A DNA stretch of 64,000 nt from Nitratireductor indicus C115 (GTDB lineage: Bacteria; Pseudomonadota; Alphaproteobacteria; Rhizobiales; Rhizobiaceae). Positions 33,935 through 42,685 of the stretch are shown in pieces (the first letter of the stretch is position 1; every line of letters starts with the position of its first letter). Made by a program: the position numbers and the translations under genes. The notes under the pieces are model-generated. The model did not search any database. It worked only from the letters and a program-made list of their open reading frames with translations, and was not told where the DNA came from. Location of the stretch: contig NZ_AMSI01000015.1 in the NCBI RefSeq assembly GCF_000300515.1, positions 1 through 64,000 on the forward strand, in the 5' to 3' direction.

Positions 33935-34978
33935 TCAGGATGCGGGTGCGGCGTGGCGGGCAAGCGCCCGGATCACCTGCTTGGCGGTGAGCCGACCCAC
34001 CTGATTGCCTTCGGCATCGACGACGCCGACCCAGGCGTTTTCCGCGAAGAGCGGCAGAACGTCCTCGCAGCGCGCGTCCATGGGAACGGCCTGGTCGCAG
34101 GGCTCGTGATCGCCCTTTTCCATGATGGAGTGAACCTTGATGGCGCGGGCCTTGTTCACGGCCTGCACGAATTCCTCCACATGCTCGTTGGCCGGCGAGA
34201 GCACGATTTCCTCGGGCCGCCCGATCTGCTGCAGCGCGCCGTCCTTCAGGACGGCGATACGGTCGCCCACCTTCAGTGCCTCGTCGAAATCGTGGGTAAT
34301 GAAGAGGATCGTCTTGCCGAGGGACTTCTGAAGCTCGATCAACTGGTCTTGCATGCCCGTGCGGATCAACGGATCGAGTGCTGAGAAGGCCTCGTCCATC
34401 AGCAGGATTTCCGTATCGAGGGCCAATGCGCGGGCTAGGCCCACACGCTGCTGCTGGCCGCCGGAAAGCTGGCGGGGCCGGCTTTTTTCGTAGCCCGAGA
34501 GACCCACGGTCTCGATCCATTTCTGGGCTGTCTTCAGACGTTCTTCGCGGTCGACACCGCGCACTTCCAGTCCGTAGGCGACATTGTCGATCACCGAGCG
34601 GTGCGGAAGCAGGCCGAATTTCTGGAACACCATGGCAACGCGTGTGCGGCGATATTCCCGCAACTCGCGCATGTTCATCTTCAAGACATCCGTTCCGCCG
34701 ACGATGATCTCGCCCGAGGTCGGGTCGATCAGGCGGTTGACGTGGCGGATGAGCGTCGACTTTCCTGAGCCGGAAAGCCCCATGACGACAAAAATCTCGC
34801 CGGGCATGACGTCCAGCGATACGTCATCGAGACCGACGACATGGCCGGTCTCGGCGAGAACCTCGCTTTTCGACTTGCCAGAACGCAGGAGAGCAAGTGC
34901 TTCCTGCTCGTTGTTGCCGAAAATCTTGGTCACCGCGCGCATGGAGATGGCGGGCGTCTTTTCATTGTTTTCCGTCAT
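33935..34978 (-). CDS. proV: Glycine betaine/proline ABC transporter ATPase ProV
   Basis: The ATPase of a ProU/OpuA-type importer for glycine betaine and proline betaine, used for osmoprotection or as carbon and nitrogen source. The 347-residue product shows Walker A GLSGSGKST (67-75), signature LSGGQQQR (171-178), Walker B ILLMDEAF (191-198) and a C-terminal CBS-like regulatory part (WVGVVDAEGNQVGRL). The long insertion before Walker A is typical of ProV. Its ATG overlaps the proW stop by one base (TGATG). It is the last gene of proX-proW-proV. Confidence 0.95.
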   Translation of the reverse strand: MTENNEKTPAISMRAVTKIFGNNEQEALALLRSGKSKSEVLAETGHVVGLDDVSLDVMPGEIFVVMGLSGSGKSTLIRHVNRLIDPTSGEIIVGGTDVLKMNMRELREYRRTRVAMVFQKFGLLPHRSVIDNVAYGLEVRGVDREERLKTAQKWIETVGLSGYEKSRPRQLSGGQQQRVGLARALALDTEILLMDEAFSALDPLIRTGMQDQLIELQKSLGKTILFITHDFDEALKVGDRIAVLKDGALQQIGRPEEIVLSPANEHVEEFVQAVNKARAIKVHSIMEKGDHEPCDQAVPMDARCEDVLPLFAENAWVGVVDAEGNQVGRLTAKQVIRALARHAAPAS

Positions 34979-35847
34979 CAGCGTTGCTCCGCCAGTCCAA
35001 TCCGTTCCTGAAGCCTGCGGCCGAAGGCCTGCGTCACCCGGTCGAAGACGATCGCAAGCGCCACGATGCCGAGGCCGGCGAAGAGGCCACGGCTCACCTC
35101 GAGACGGCCGATGCCCTGGAGGACCTGATAGCCAAGGCCGCCAGCACCGATCATCGAAGCGATGACGACCATGGCGAGCGCCATCATCGTCGTCTGGTTG
35201 ATGCCGGCCAGAATGGTGGGCAGGGCGAGCGGTATCTGGATGCCGAACAGGCGCTGACTGGTGCTGGCGCCGAAAGCGCGGCTTGCCTCCATTACCGCAG
35301 GATCGACCGTGCGCAGGCCGAGATCGGTGAGGCGCACCAGCGGCGGGGCGGCATAGACAATGGTGGCGATCAACGCCGGTATCTTGCCCGGCCCGAAAAT
35401 CATGACCGTCGGTATGAGATAGACGAAGCTTGGCAATGTCTGCATCAGGTCGAGGATCGGGGTCATCGCCTGGCGAACCCAGGCGGAGCGCGACATCCAG
35501 ACGCCGACCGGAATGGCGAAGATGATGGCCGTAAGCGTGGCTGATATCATCAACGCCATGGTGCTCATGGCGTCGCCCCAGAGCCCCATCACGCCGAGGA
35601 AGAGCATGGAGACCAGCACCACCAGGGGCAGCTGCCAGCGGCGGGTCGCCAGCCATGCAATGCCCGTCAGGATGGCGATCATCAGCCACCAGGGGGTGGC
35701 GACCAGAAGCCCCTCGATCCATTTCAGGAGCAGGAGCAGAGGATGGGCGGCGGCCTCGAAGCGGTCGCCCCAATTGCGGACGACCCAGTTGAGACCGTCG
35801 TCCACGGCCCGGCGCAGCGGGCGTGTGTCGATCAATTCAGGAAACAA
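34978..35847 (-). CDS. proW: Glycine betaine/proline ABC transporter permease ProW
   Basis: The membrane subunit of the ProU-type importer. The 289-residue product has about six to seven hydrophobic helices and the EAA-like loop segment SRAFGASTSQRLFGIQIPLA (about 190-209), where the ATPase docks. ATMVV-type ends and the MMALAMVVIASMIGAGGLG motif are typical for this family. It overlaps proV by one base and is separated from proX by about 250 bases with a strong hairpin. Confidence 0.95.
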   Translation of the reverse strand: MFPELIDTRPLRRAVDDGLNWVVRNWGDRFEAAAHPLLLLLKWIEGLLVATPWWLMIAILTGIAWLATRRWQLPLVVLVSMLFLGVMGLWGDAMSTMALMISATLTAIIFAIPVGVWMSRSAWVRQAMTPILDLMQTLPSFVYLIPTVMIFGPGKIPALIATIVYAAPPLVRLTDLGLRTVDPAVMEASRAFGASTSQRLFGIQIPLALPTILAGINQTTMMALAMVVIASMIGAGGLGYQVLQGIGRLEVSRGLFAGLGIVALAIVFDRVTQAFGRRLQERIGLAEQR

Positions 35848-36030
35848 TTCGATTTTCTCCCGCTGGAGCGCCTTGTGTCCGCCATGTGTTCATGGTCAGG
35901 CGCTGCACCCCGTCATCTTGATTTGCGCATTCCTGCGGAGCCGAAAGGCTCGGTCCGGGTGTGGACCGTTCCGGCGTTCGGGCCCGTAGGCCGGCGCATT
36001 CCCTGTTAAATTCGTGGGGCAGAACCCATA

Positions 36031-36063
36031 CGACGCAGCCGGGGCGTTCCCCCGGCTGCGTCG
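36031..36063 (-). terminator. Strong intra-operon hairpin between proX and proW
   Basis: CGACGCAGCCGGGG (36031-36044), loop CGTTC, CCCCGGCTGCGTCG (36050-36063): a perfect 14-bp stem starting 31 bases after the proX stop codon. On the plus strand it is followed by CTTTTCTT, on the minus strand by no T run. It is probably an mRNA 3'-protection or attenuation element for the binding-protein message. Confidence 0.75.
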
Positions 36064-36093
36064 CTTTTCTTATCGGGACTGCCTTCATGGCCG

Positions 36094-37128
36094 TCAGTTG
36101 AGGCTTGCGTCCACCTTGGCCGCAACTTCCTCCGGCACCCACTGATGCCAGACGTCCTTCTTGGTCTTCAGAAAGTTTTCGGCGGTGGCGGCCGCATCGG
36201 CCTTGTTCTCCTCGCCGTAGACCAGCAATTCACTGATCTGAGCGTTGGTCAGGCCGACCTTGCTGAAATATTCGGCGACGTTCGGTGCATCTTCCTTGAC
36301 CCAGCTTGCCGCACCCACGACGGCGGGCGAAGAGGGATAGGCGGTGACGGCGGCCGGCTCGTCGCAATCCGTGTCGGTGTTGCAGGCATAGACGTCGGGC
36401 TTTACCTCACCGAGGTCGAGCTGGACGGCGTCATATTTGCCGAGAATGGCGGTCGGGCCCCAGTAATAGAACAGGATCGGCTCCTCGCGGGTGAAGGCGC
36501 GGGCGATGGAGGCATCGAGCGCACCGCCAGAACCAGGCGAGAAGAGGTTCCATTTGTCTTTCATCTCGTAGGCTTCATAAAGCGCCGAGGTGGAGAGCTC
36601 GCAGGCCCAGCCGGGCGGACAGGAATAAAGCCGGCCCTTGGACGGGTCCTCCGGATCGGGGAAGAGGTCCGGGCGGGCGATCACGTCTTCGGCCTTCACC
36701 AGTTCCGGATTGGCTTCCTGCACATAGCGGGGGATGAACCAGCCTTCGACCGTGCCGTCGGTGATTGCGTCGGCAAGCTCAACAAGCTTGCCTTCCTCTA
36801 TACCCTTCTCCCACTGCTGCTCGATTGCCGAGGTCCAAAGCTCGGGCGCGATGGCCGGCGTCCCGCGCGACAGCATCGACGAGGACGTCGGCACCGTGTC
36901 GCCGGTGACCACCTCGACATTGCAGCCGTAACCCGTCTCCAGAATCTTCGCGTGAATGCGTGCGAGCGCGGCCGCGGAAGGCCACGTCATCTCGGCGATA
37001 TCAATCGTGCGGTCGGTGCCGCAGGCGGACGCGTCCTGAGCCTGTGCAAGGCCCGCACCGCCAAGAAGAGCAGCGGAAAAAACGGCAACACGTGTCGCGG
37101 CGGCAATGCCACCGGAACCATAAAGCAT
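36094..37128 (-). CDS. proX: Glycine betaine ABC transporter substrate-binding protein ProX
   Basis: The periplasmic betaine-binding protein of the ProU-type importer. The 344-residue product has a signal peptide ending AQA (about 30), then CGTDRTIDIAEMTWPSAAAL. Aromatic residues at PELWTSAIEQQW, GWFIPRYV and FYYWGPTAIL could form the Trp/Tyr box that holds the trimethylammonium group. Several cysteines (CNVEVV, CPPGWAC, CNTDTDC) suggest disulfides. It is the first gene of proXWV and has a 360-base AT-rich region upstream. Confidence 0.92.
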   Translation of the reverse strand: MLYGSGGIAAATRVAVFSAALLGGAGLAQAQDASACGTDRTIDIAEMTWPSAAALARIHAKILETGYGCNVEVVTGDTVPTSSSMLSRGTPAIAPELWTSAIEQQWEKGIEEGKLVELADAITDGTVEGWFIPRYVQEANPELVKAEDVIARPDLFPDPEDPSKGRLYSCPPGWACELSTSALYEAYEMKDKWNLFSPGSGGALDASIARAFTREEPILFYYWGPTAILGKYDAVQLDLGEVKPDVYACNTDTDCDEPAAVTAYPSSPAVVGAASWVKEDAPNVAEYFSKVGLTNAQISELLVYGEENKADAAATAENFLKTKKDVWHQWVPEEVAAKVDASLN

Positions 37129-37491
37129 ACTTCATTCTCCTGATAAGTTCACCTGAGTTGAGAACCTAGCGGTCTGCCTTTTTCGTGTCAAATTTCATTG
37201 AGAATTTTTCAACGCAGGATGAAATTATATTGTCGTATGCTCAAATTTCGGCTTTGTCATCAAAGCAATATATCGTGTGCGTATATTTTATATTTTCTTC
37301 CTGGCTCCAAGTCTCACCAGGTATCTTTGAAGTAAAGGTGGGCTTTACTCTTGCATTTCGGATGCGGCCTGCATCGCTACTGTGTGGTGTGCGATGCCGG
37401 ATTGGCTCTCCATAACCTACGCTTATTCGCTGGGGTTATTGCGAATTGGACTTTGCGTATCGCGCGTGGCTGATGGTGCCGGCAATCGAGA
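37129..37491. other. AT-rich intergenic promoter region
   Basis: This stretch separates divergent proX and the allantoinase-like gene. It is much more AT-rich than its surroundings (for example around 37205-37300, with TATATTTTATATTTTC). It probably holds promoters in both directions. A 76-codon frame from GTG 37185 looks unlike a protein family and is not called. No clear palindrome, RNA or terminator is seen. Confidence 0.5.
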
Positions 37492-38430
37492 ATGGAATGG
37501 CGGCACCTGCTCATGATCACACCGGAACGGGATTTCATCGGATATGGCGAGAACTGGCCGGATCCGAAATGGCCGAATGGAGCACGGCTCGCGCTGCAAT
37601 TCGTTATGAACTACGAGGAAGGCGCCGAATATGGGGCTTATGACGGGTTCAAGCGCAATGAGATCGGCCTTGCCGATACGCCTGGCGGGCGGGTGCCGGG
37701 TGGCCAGCGCGACATGGCTTTCGAGAGCATGTACGAATTCGGCAGCCGGGTCGGCGTATGGCGGATATTTCGGCTGTTTGCGGAACGCAAATTGCCGCTG
37801 ACGGTGTTCGCCTGCGCGGTCGCGCTGGAGCGCAACCGGCATGTGGTTTCAGCAATGCAGCGGCATGGCTTCGACCTGTGTTGCCATGGCTTGCGGTGGG
37901 AGGAGCACTTCACGCTTTCAAGGGAGGAGGAGAAGCAGCATATTGCGGAGGCGGTTGCGTTGATCGAGCGGCTCACTGGCCAACGTCCGCTTGGCTGGTA
38001 CTGCCGTTATGGGGCGAGCGAGCATACGCGGGCTCTACTCGCGGAAGAGGGCGGTTTCGTCTATGACAGCGACAGCTACAGCGATGAGCTTCCCTATTGG
38101 ACAAGGGTTGGCGGCAAGGATCATCTGGTCGTCCCCTATAGCCTCGATACCAACGACACGAAGCTTGCACCGGGCGGGGGCATTTCCAGCGGGGAAGCCT
38201 TCTTCCAGCACCTCAAGGAGAATTTCGATTTTCTCCGCGCCGAGGGCGCTCATAGGCCGCGCATGATGTCGGTGGGGTTGCATGCCCGCATTGTCGGGCG
38301 GCCCGGGAAAGCCCTGGGCCTTGCCCGTTTCCTGGACTATGTGAGCCAGCATGAGGATGTCTGGATAGCCTCGCGGCTCGATATCGCCAGACATTGGCAG
38401 CGGCATCATCCGGCTCCCGCAGCGGGCTGA
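37492..38430 (+). CDS. puuE: PuuE-like allantoinase, polysaccharide deacetylase superfamily
   Basis: PuuE enzymes are metal-independent allantoinases of the polysaccharide deacetylase fold, opening allantoin to allantoate. The 312-residue product has their typical pattern: RDFIGYGENWPDPKWP, LQFVMNYEEGAEYGA, FESMYEFGSRVGVWRI, HGLRWEEHF, ERLTGQRPLGWYCRYG, DSDSYSDELPYW, VPYSLDTNDTKLAPG and MMSVGLHARIVGRPGKA. The start may instead be ATG 37513 (MITPERDF). It is followed 26 bases later by an AllA-like gene, supporting a ureide role. WYCRYG in place of the WYTGR usually seen may mark a different ring substrate. Confidence 0.82.
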   Translation: MEWRHLLMITPERDFIGYGENWPDPKWPNGARLALQFVMNYEEGAEYGAYDGFKRNEIGLADTPGGRVPGGQRDMAFESMYEFGSRVGVWRIFRLFAERKLPLTVFACAVALERNRHVVSAMQRHGFDLCCHGLRWEEHFTLSREEEKQHIAEAVALIERLTGQRPLGWYCRYGASEHTRALLAEEGGFVYDSDSYSDELPYWTRVGGKDHLVVPYSLDTNDTKLAPGGGISSGEAFFQHLKENFDFLRAEGAHRPRMMSVGLHARIVGRPGKALGLARFLDYVSQHEDVWIASRLDIARHWQRHHPAPAAG

Positions 38431-38456
38431 CCCCTCTTCAAATCGGGATTTCTTTC

Positions 38457-38969
38457 ATGGACGCCATCGCCACGGGCCTTGAGGCCGTGCCCCTGACACC
38501 GGAGGCCTTCGAGCCGTTCGGTATTGCCTTTCCCCTGGATTGTCCGGGATCGAGCGCGCCGCTTGTCTCCTATGAGCGGGCGCATCCGGGGCTTGATCTT
38601 CCCCGGTTGACGACAACCCGACTCGAACCTTCCAGCCTGCCCGTGCGGATCGGGCGCATGGAGTATCATCCATACTCCTCTCAGACCTTCATTCCGCTTT
38701 CCTGCTCGCGCTATCTCATCGCGGTTGCGCCGCGCGCCGTCGACGGCGCGCCCGACCTGCGGCAGGTTCGCTGTTTTCATGGCACTGCGCGTTGCGGAGT
38801 TCATTACGCGGCAGGCGTCTGGCATGCCTCTATGGTGGCGCTTGAGGAACCGGCGCGGTTCGCGGTTCAGATGTGGCGGGGCGAGGCGGTTGAAAATGAC
38901 GTCTTTCTCGACCTCGCCGAAGCGATCACCTGCAACGGATTGCGAGGCGAACCAGGTGACCCCACCTGA
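38457..38969 (+). CDS. allA: Ureidoglycolate lyase (AllA family)
   Basis: AllA splits ureidoglycolate into glyoxylate and urea, the last step of allantoin breakdown. The 170-residue cupin-like protein shows PLTPEAFEPFGIAFPL, MEYHPYSSQTFIPL and GVHYAAGVWHASMVALEEPA, the last matching the family's active-site strand with its conserved His. ATG 38457 lies 26 bases after the allantoinase-like gene, probably in one operon. Length is close to the E. coli enzyme. It is convergent with the LysR gene. Confidence 0.83.
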   Translation: MDAIATGLEAVPLTPEAFEPFGIAFPLDCPGSSAPLVSYERAHPGLDLPRLTTTRLEPSSLPVRIGRMEYHPYSSQTFIPLSCSRYLIAVAPRAVDGAPDLRQVRCFHGTARCGVHYAAGVWHASMVALEEPARFAVQMWRGEAVENDVFLDLAEAITCNGLRGEPGDPT

Positions 38970-38981
38970 CCGCAAAATGCG

Positions 38982-39878
38982 CTAGTCGGCGCCGGGGTCT
39001 TCCACGATCACATCGCGCAGAATGCGCGAATAATTCTGGGCGATGCGGCTTAGCGGTGTCTCGCGTGAATAGACCATGTAGGCGACCACGGGAACGGCGG
39101 GCTTGAACGGACGCTTTTCCAGATGGGCGAATTCGGTGGCGCGGGCGATGTACTCGTCCACCAGGGCGACGCCTATGCCCATGCCGGCCATGCTGCAGGC
39201 CGTGTAGCCATAGCGGGTCTCGACCGACCAGTCATATTCCTCCTGCGAAGTCTTGAAGGCGCGCGCGATCTTGAGCCCCAGCGGGGTGCCACGCTCCATG
39301 GAGATGATGCGGTGCCCGCGCAGGGTTCGAGGTGTGATGACCTCCTCCCGCGCAAGAGGATGGCTCTTTGTCAGGACAGCGACGAACTTGCCCTCGTGGA
39401 TTGCTTCGGTATGAATGGACGGGTGTTCCTCGAAGGAGAGCGCAATACCGATCTCAGCCTGTCGTGTCTGGATCTTCTCGATCAGATTCTCCATGCGGCG
39501 GATGTCGAGCGTGATGCGCACATTTGGCCAGCGGTCGAGGAAGCGCTTCAGCGAGTGGCCCACGATGGAAGAGGCCATGCTGGGCGTTGCCACGATGCGC
39601 AATGAGCCTGCGCTGGAATCGCGCAGATCGGAAATGCGCTGCTCGACCCCCTTGAGCATTGAAAAGACGGGTTCGAGATCCTGATAGATGCGCTCGGCTT
39701 CTGCCGTCGGCACGAGGCGCCCGCCGCGACGGGCGAAGAGTTCTATGCCGATCTGGTCTTCCATGTGCCGCACCAGATTGCTTACATTCGGCTGGGATAC
39801 GCCAAGTTCATGGGCGGCGGCAGCGGTCGTGCCGTTGCGCACCACAGCGTGGAAGGCTTCGAGCTGCCTGAGTTTCAT
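38982..39878 (-). CDS. LysR family transcriptional regulator
   Basis: The 298-residue regulator has an N-terminal HTH (MKLRQLEAFHAVVRNGTTAA, AHELGVSQPNVSNLVRHME, about 1-60) and a LysR effector domain (about 92-290). It is divergent from the carbamoylase gene at 40013, with 134 AT-rich bases between. A palindrome ATAAT-N5-ATTAT at 39922-39936 could be its operator, and the same ATTATTGAT core recurs at 42537 before the TAXI transporter. It is a likely regulator of the hydantoin/ureide cluster. Confidence 0.92.
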   Translation of the reverse strand: MKLRQLEAFHAVVRNGTTAAAAHELGVSQPNVSNLVRHMEDQIGIELFARRGGRLVPTAEAERIYQDLEPVFSMLKGVEQRISDLRDSSAGSLRIVATPSMASSIVGHSLKRFLDRWPNVRITLDIRRMENLIEKIQTRQAEIGIALSFEEHPSIHTEAIHEGKFVAVLTKSHPLAREEVITPRTLRGHRIISMERGTPLGLKIARAFKTSQEEYDWSVETRYGYTACSMAGMGIGVALVDEYIARATEFAHLEKRPFKPAVPVVAYMVYSRETPLSRIAQNYSRILRDVIVEDPGAD

Positions 39879-39921
39879 GTCGTTGCTCCTCCATCTAGTC
39901 GAATCCGAGATCGATCAGTCT

Positions 39922-39936
39922 ATAATGTGTTATTAT
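39922..39936. promoter_or_regulatory. Candidate LysR operator
   Basis: ATAAT, GTGTT, ATTAT: an interrupted palindrome of LysR type (T-N11-A) 44 bases before the LysR start codon and 77 before the carbamoylase start. The right half extends to ATTATTGATCGC (39932-39943), of which 11 of 12 bases recur at 42537-42548. Confidence 0.45.
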
Positions 39937-40012
39937 TGATCGCCGTCCTTATTTCATACGACATAATAGGATGTGCTGGCTAGAGTTCCCGAAATCGTTT
40001 CGGGAGGATTAC

Positions 40013-40936
40013 ATGACGCGGCGCATAAGGATCGGCGGTGCCCAGATGGGGGCAATATCGAGATCCGACAGCAAGAAGGAAATCGTCGACCGCCTGATTG
40101 CGCTGCTTCGGCAAGCCAGTGAAAAGGGCTGCGAACTGGTCGTCTTCCCCGAACTGGCGCTCAGCACCTTCTTCCCGCGCTGGTATGCCGAGCGCGACGG
40201 TATGGACGGCTATTTCGAAGACGGAATGCCCAATGCCGCTACGCTGCCCCTTTTCGAGGAAGCGCGCCGGCTGGGCATCGGCTTCAGCCTTGGCTATGCG
40301 GAGCTTGTCCAGGAAGATGGGCGGGTTCGGCGTTTCAACACCACCGTGCTCGTGGAGCGCAATGGCGAAATCGTCGGCAAATACCGGAAGATTCACCTGC
40401 CGGGCCATGCCGAATATGAGCCTGAGCGCAGTCACCAGCATCTGGAAAAACGCTATTTCGAGGTGGGCAATACGGGCTTTCAGGTTTGGGATGCCTTTGG
40501 CGGTCGTGTGGGCATGGCGATCTGCAATGACCGGCGCTGGGTCGAGACCTATCGCGTGATGGGGCTTCAGGATGTGGAGTTGATCCTGATTGGCTACAAC
40601 ACGCCGGTGGCCGATTCCCTTTCAGGGGAAAGCGAGACGCTGCGCATGTTCCACAATCACCTTACGATGCAGGCGGGGGCTTATCAGAACTCGACCTGGG
40701 TGGTGGGGGTTGCGAAGGCAGGCGTCGAAGACGGGCATCGCCTGATGGGAGGCAGTGTCATCGTCGCGCCGACGGGCGAAATTGTAGCGCAGGCGATGAC
40801 GGAAGGGGACGAACTCATCGTTGCCGATTGCGATCTCGATCGCTGCCGCTACTACAAATCCCACATCTTCAATTTCGCGGCGCATCGCCGTCCCGAATTC
40901 TATCAGCGGATAACTTCACAGACCGGTGTGGAGTGA
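40013..40936 (+). CDS. N-carbamoyl-D-amino acid amidohydrolase-like (nitrilase superfamily)
   Basis: D-carbamoylases hydrolyse N-carbamoyl-D-amino acids, from D-hydantoin opening, to D-amino acid, CO2 and ammonia. The 307-residue product has the Glu-Lys-Cys triad at Glu47 (VVFPELAL), Lys126 (GKYRKIHLPGH) and Cys171 (MAICNDRRWVE), almost at the positions known for Agrobacterium D-carbamoylase (47, 127, 172). ICNDRRW, FFPRWYAE and the C-terminal FNFAAHRRPEFY are also specific to that group. GGGAGGA precedes ATG 40013. It lies divergent from LysR and before the amidohydrolase. Confidence 0.87.
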   Translation: MTRRIRIGGAQMGAISRSDSKKEIVDRLIALLRQASEKGCELVVFPELALSTFFPRWYAERDGMDGYFEDGMPNAATLPLFEEARRLGIGFSLGYAELVQEDGRVRRFNTTVLVERNGEIVGKYRKIHLPGHAEYEPERSHQHLEKRYFEVGNTGFQVWDAFGGRVGMAICNDRRWVETYRVMGLQDVELILIGYNTPVADSLSGESETLRMFHNHLTMQAGAYQNSTWVVGVAKAGVEDGHRLMGGSVIVAPTGEIVAQAMTEGDELIVADCDLDRCRYYKSHIFNFAAHRRPEFYQRITSQTGVE

Positions 40937-40985
40937 TATTTAGCCGGGTCAAGAGTTGGCCGCATGGGCTGCATTGAGGGTCGAA

Positions 40986-42479
40986 ATGGTTGAAAGAATT
41001 TGTATCCGCGGCGGGCGCGTCCTCGATCTCGATGGTGAAGCCGCACCCCATCTGGATGTGTTGATCGAGGATGGGGCGGTTCTTGAGCTTCTTGCGCCGG
41101 AGGCCGCAGAGGGAATATCAGCCCGGGTCATCGATGCTTCCGACTGTCTGTTGATGCCGGGCATGGTCAATGCGCATACGCATGGCCATGGCAGTCTCGG
41201 CAGGGGCATGGGCGACCGGTGGTCTCTCGATCTTCTCCTGAATGCCGGACCATGGATTTCCGGGATGCGGACGCTGGAGCATAAATACATTGCCGCAGCA
41301 CTCAACGCGGCCGAGATGATCCTCAAGGGATGTACGGCGGCATACGACCTTTATTTCGAGTTTCCGGCGCCGACCCCGGAAGGCATGGACGCGGTTGCAC
41401 GCGCCTATCGCGATGTGGGTGTGCGCACCGTCATTGCGCCAATGCTTGCCGATCTCAGCCTCTATGAGGCGATTCCCGGTTTGATGGACAGCCTGCCGGA
41501 GCCCCTGAAAAGGGAAGCGGCCAAATTCCACCTCAACCCGTTCGAGGAGACGGCGAAGGCATGTGAGCGGTTTCTCGCCTCATGGTCGCATCCGCTCGAT
41601 GAGGCGAAGCCTGCGCTTGCCCCAACCATCCCTCTGCATTGCAGCGACCCTTTCCTGGAACGCTGCCGCGACCTTGCCCGGGCGCATGGAATAGGCCTGC
41701 ACACGCATCTGGCCGAATCCAAGACGCAGGCCGTTTCAGCCCTCAAGCGCTACGGCAAGACCCTGACGGCACATATGGACGATCTCGGGCTTCTCGGCCC
41801 GAACTTCACGGCAGCCCACGGCATCTGGCTGGACGATGACGATATCGCCCTGATGGCCGAACGCGGATGCTCGGTCGCGCACAATCCGGGCAGCAATTTG
41901 CGGCTCGGGACCGGTGTTGCCCCGGTGCGGAAATTGCTCGATGCGGGCGTTTGCGTGGGGGTCGGGTCCGACGGCACAAACTCTTCCGACAATCAGAACA
42001 TGTTCGAGGCTCTGCGCCTTGCCGCCAATGTCTCGCGTCTCTGCGACCTGGATGTCAATCGTTGGGTCTCCGCCCGCGAGGCGCTGGAAATGGCCACGCT
42101 CAACGGGGCGCGTATGCTCGACCTGCCGGCCAGGATCGGCGAACTCGCACCGGGGGCGCGCGCGGATATCGTTTTCCTCGACCTCAACAACGTCAATCTG
42201 GTGCCATTCAACAACCCGTTGAACCTGCTTGTCTATTCGGAAGATGCCAGCTCGGTGAAGAGCGTGATGGTCAATGGGAGGCTGGTGCTCGAGGATCGCC
42301 GGTTCACCAGTTTCGATTACGCAGGACTGCGCAAGAAGGCGCAAGAAGCAGCCGGCTGGCTGCGCGAGCGCACGGAAGAAAACCGCAAGACGGCGATGAG
42401 GCTCGAGGGCTTCGTTGCACGGCACTGCCTGTGTCTTTGCAGGGAAAACTACCCGGTCAAACGCCTCGTCTGTGATTAA
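40986..42479 (+). CDS. ATZ/TRZ-type metal-dependent amidohydrolase/deaminase
   Basis: The 497-residue enzyme belongs to the amidohydrolase group that contains S-adenosylhomocysteine deaminase, guanine deaminase and AtzB/TrzN-type triazine hydrolases. Metal ligands appear as VNAHTHGHG (His64, His66), HLAESKTQ, HGIWLDDDD and GSDGTNSSDNQNMFEAL. A C-terminal composite-barrel ending is followed by a Cys-rich tail CLCLCREN. It follows the D-carbamoylase by 49 bases, probably in the same operon. Removal of an exocyclic amino or amide group from a nitrogen ring fits the context; the substrate is unknown. Confidence 0.85.
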   Translation: MVERICIRGGRVLDLDGEAAPHLDVLIEDGAVLELLAPEAAEGISARVIDASDCLLMPGMVNAHTHGHGSLGRGMGDRWSLDLLLNAGPWISGMRTLEHKYIAAALNAAEMILKGCTAAYDLYFEFPAPTPEGMDAVARAYRDVGVRTVIAPMLADLSLYEAIPGLMDSLPEPLKREAAKFHLNPFEETAKACERFLASWSHPLDEAKPALAPTIPLHCSDPFLERCRDLARAHGIGLHTHLAESKTQAVSALKRYGKTLTAHMDDLGLLGPNFTAAHGIWLDDDDIALMAERGCSVAHNPGSNLRLGTGVAPVRKLLDAGVCVGVGSDGTNSSDNQNMFEALRLAANVSRLCDLDVNRWVSAREALEMATLNGARMLDLPARIGELAPGARADIVFLDLNNVNLVPFNNPLNLLVYSEDASSVKSVMVNGRLVLEDRRFTSFDYAGLRKKAQEAAGWLRERTEENRKTAMRLEGFVARHCLCLCRENYPVKRLVCD

Positions 42480-42536
42480 AACAAAGGCAGATATAATAGC
42501 TTTCAGTTATAGAATATCGTATCAATTTTATTAGAC

Positions 42537-42548
42537 ATTATTGATTGC
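42537..42548. promoter_or_regulatory. Copy of candidate LysR-linked motif
   Basis: ATTATTGATTGC matches ATTATTGATCGC at 39932-39943 in 11 of 12 bases. It sits in a 206-base AT-rich promoter stretch before the TAXI transporter gene, inside a TCAAT...ATTGA inverted repeat. It suggests that the LysR at 38982 also controls the transporter operon. Confidence 0.4.
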
Positions 42549-42685
42549 GGATTGCGATACTGAAGGCAGAGGTGAACACGACTTGGACCTCTTAGGGTCG
42601 GGCGCCAGCCATCGAAGAAATGACTCCGCTCCTCTCTATGGCACAAGAGGCATCAGCCAGGATGCTGCAAACAATGGAGGACGAA

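Noticed and set aside
37185-37415. 76-codon frame in the AT-rich spacer
   Set aside because: Low-complexity translation, no family, and a GTG start without a ribosome site.
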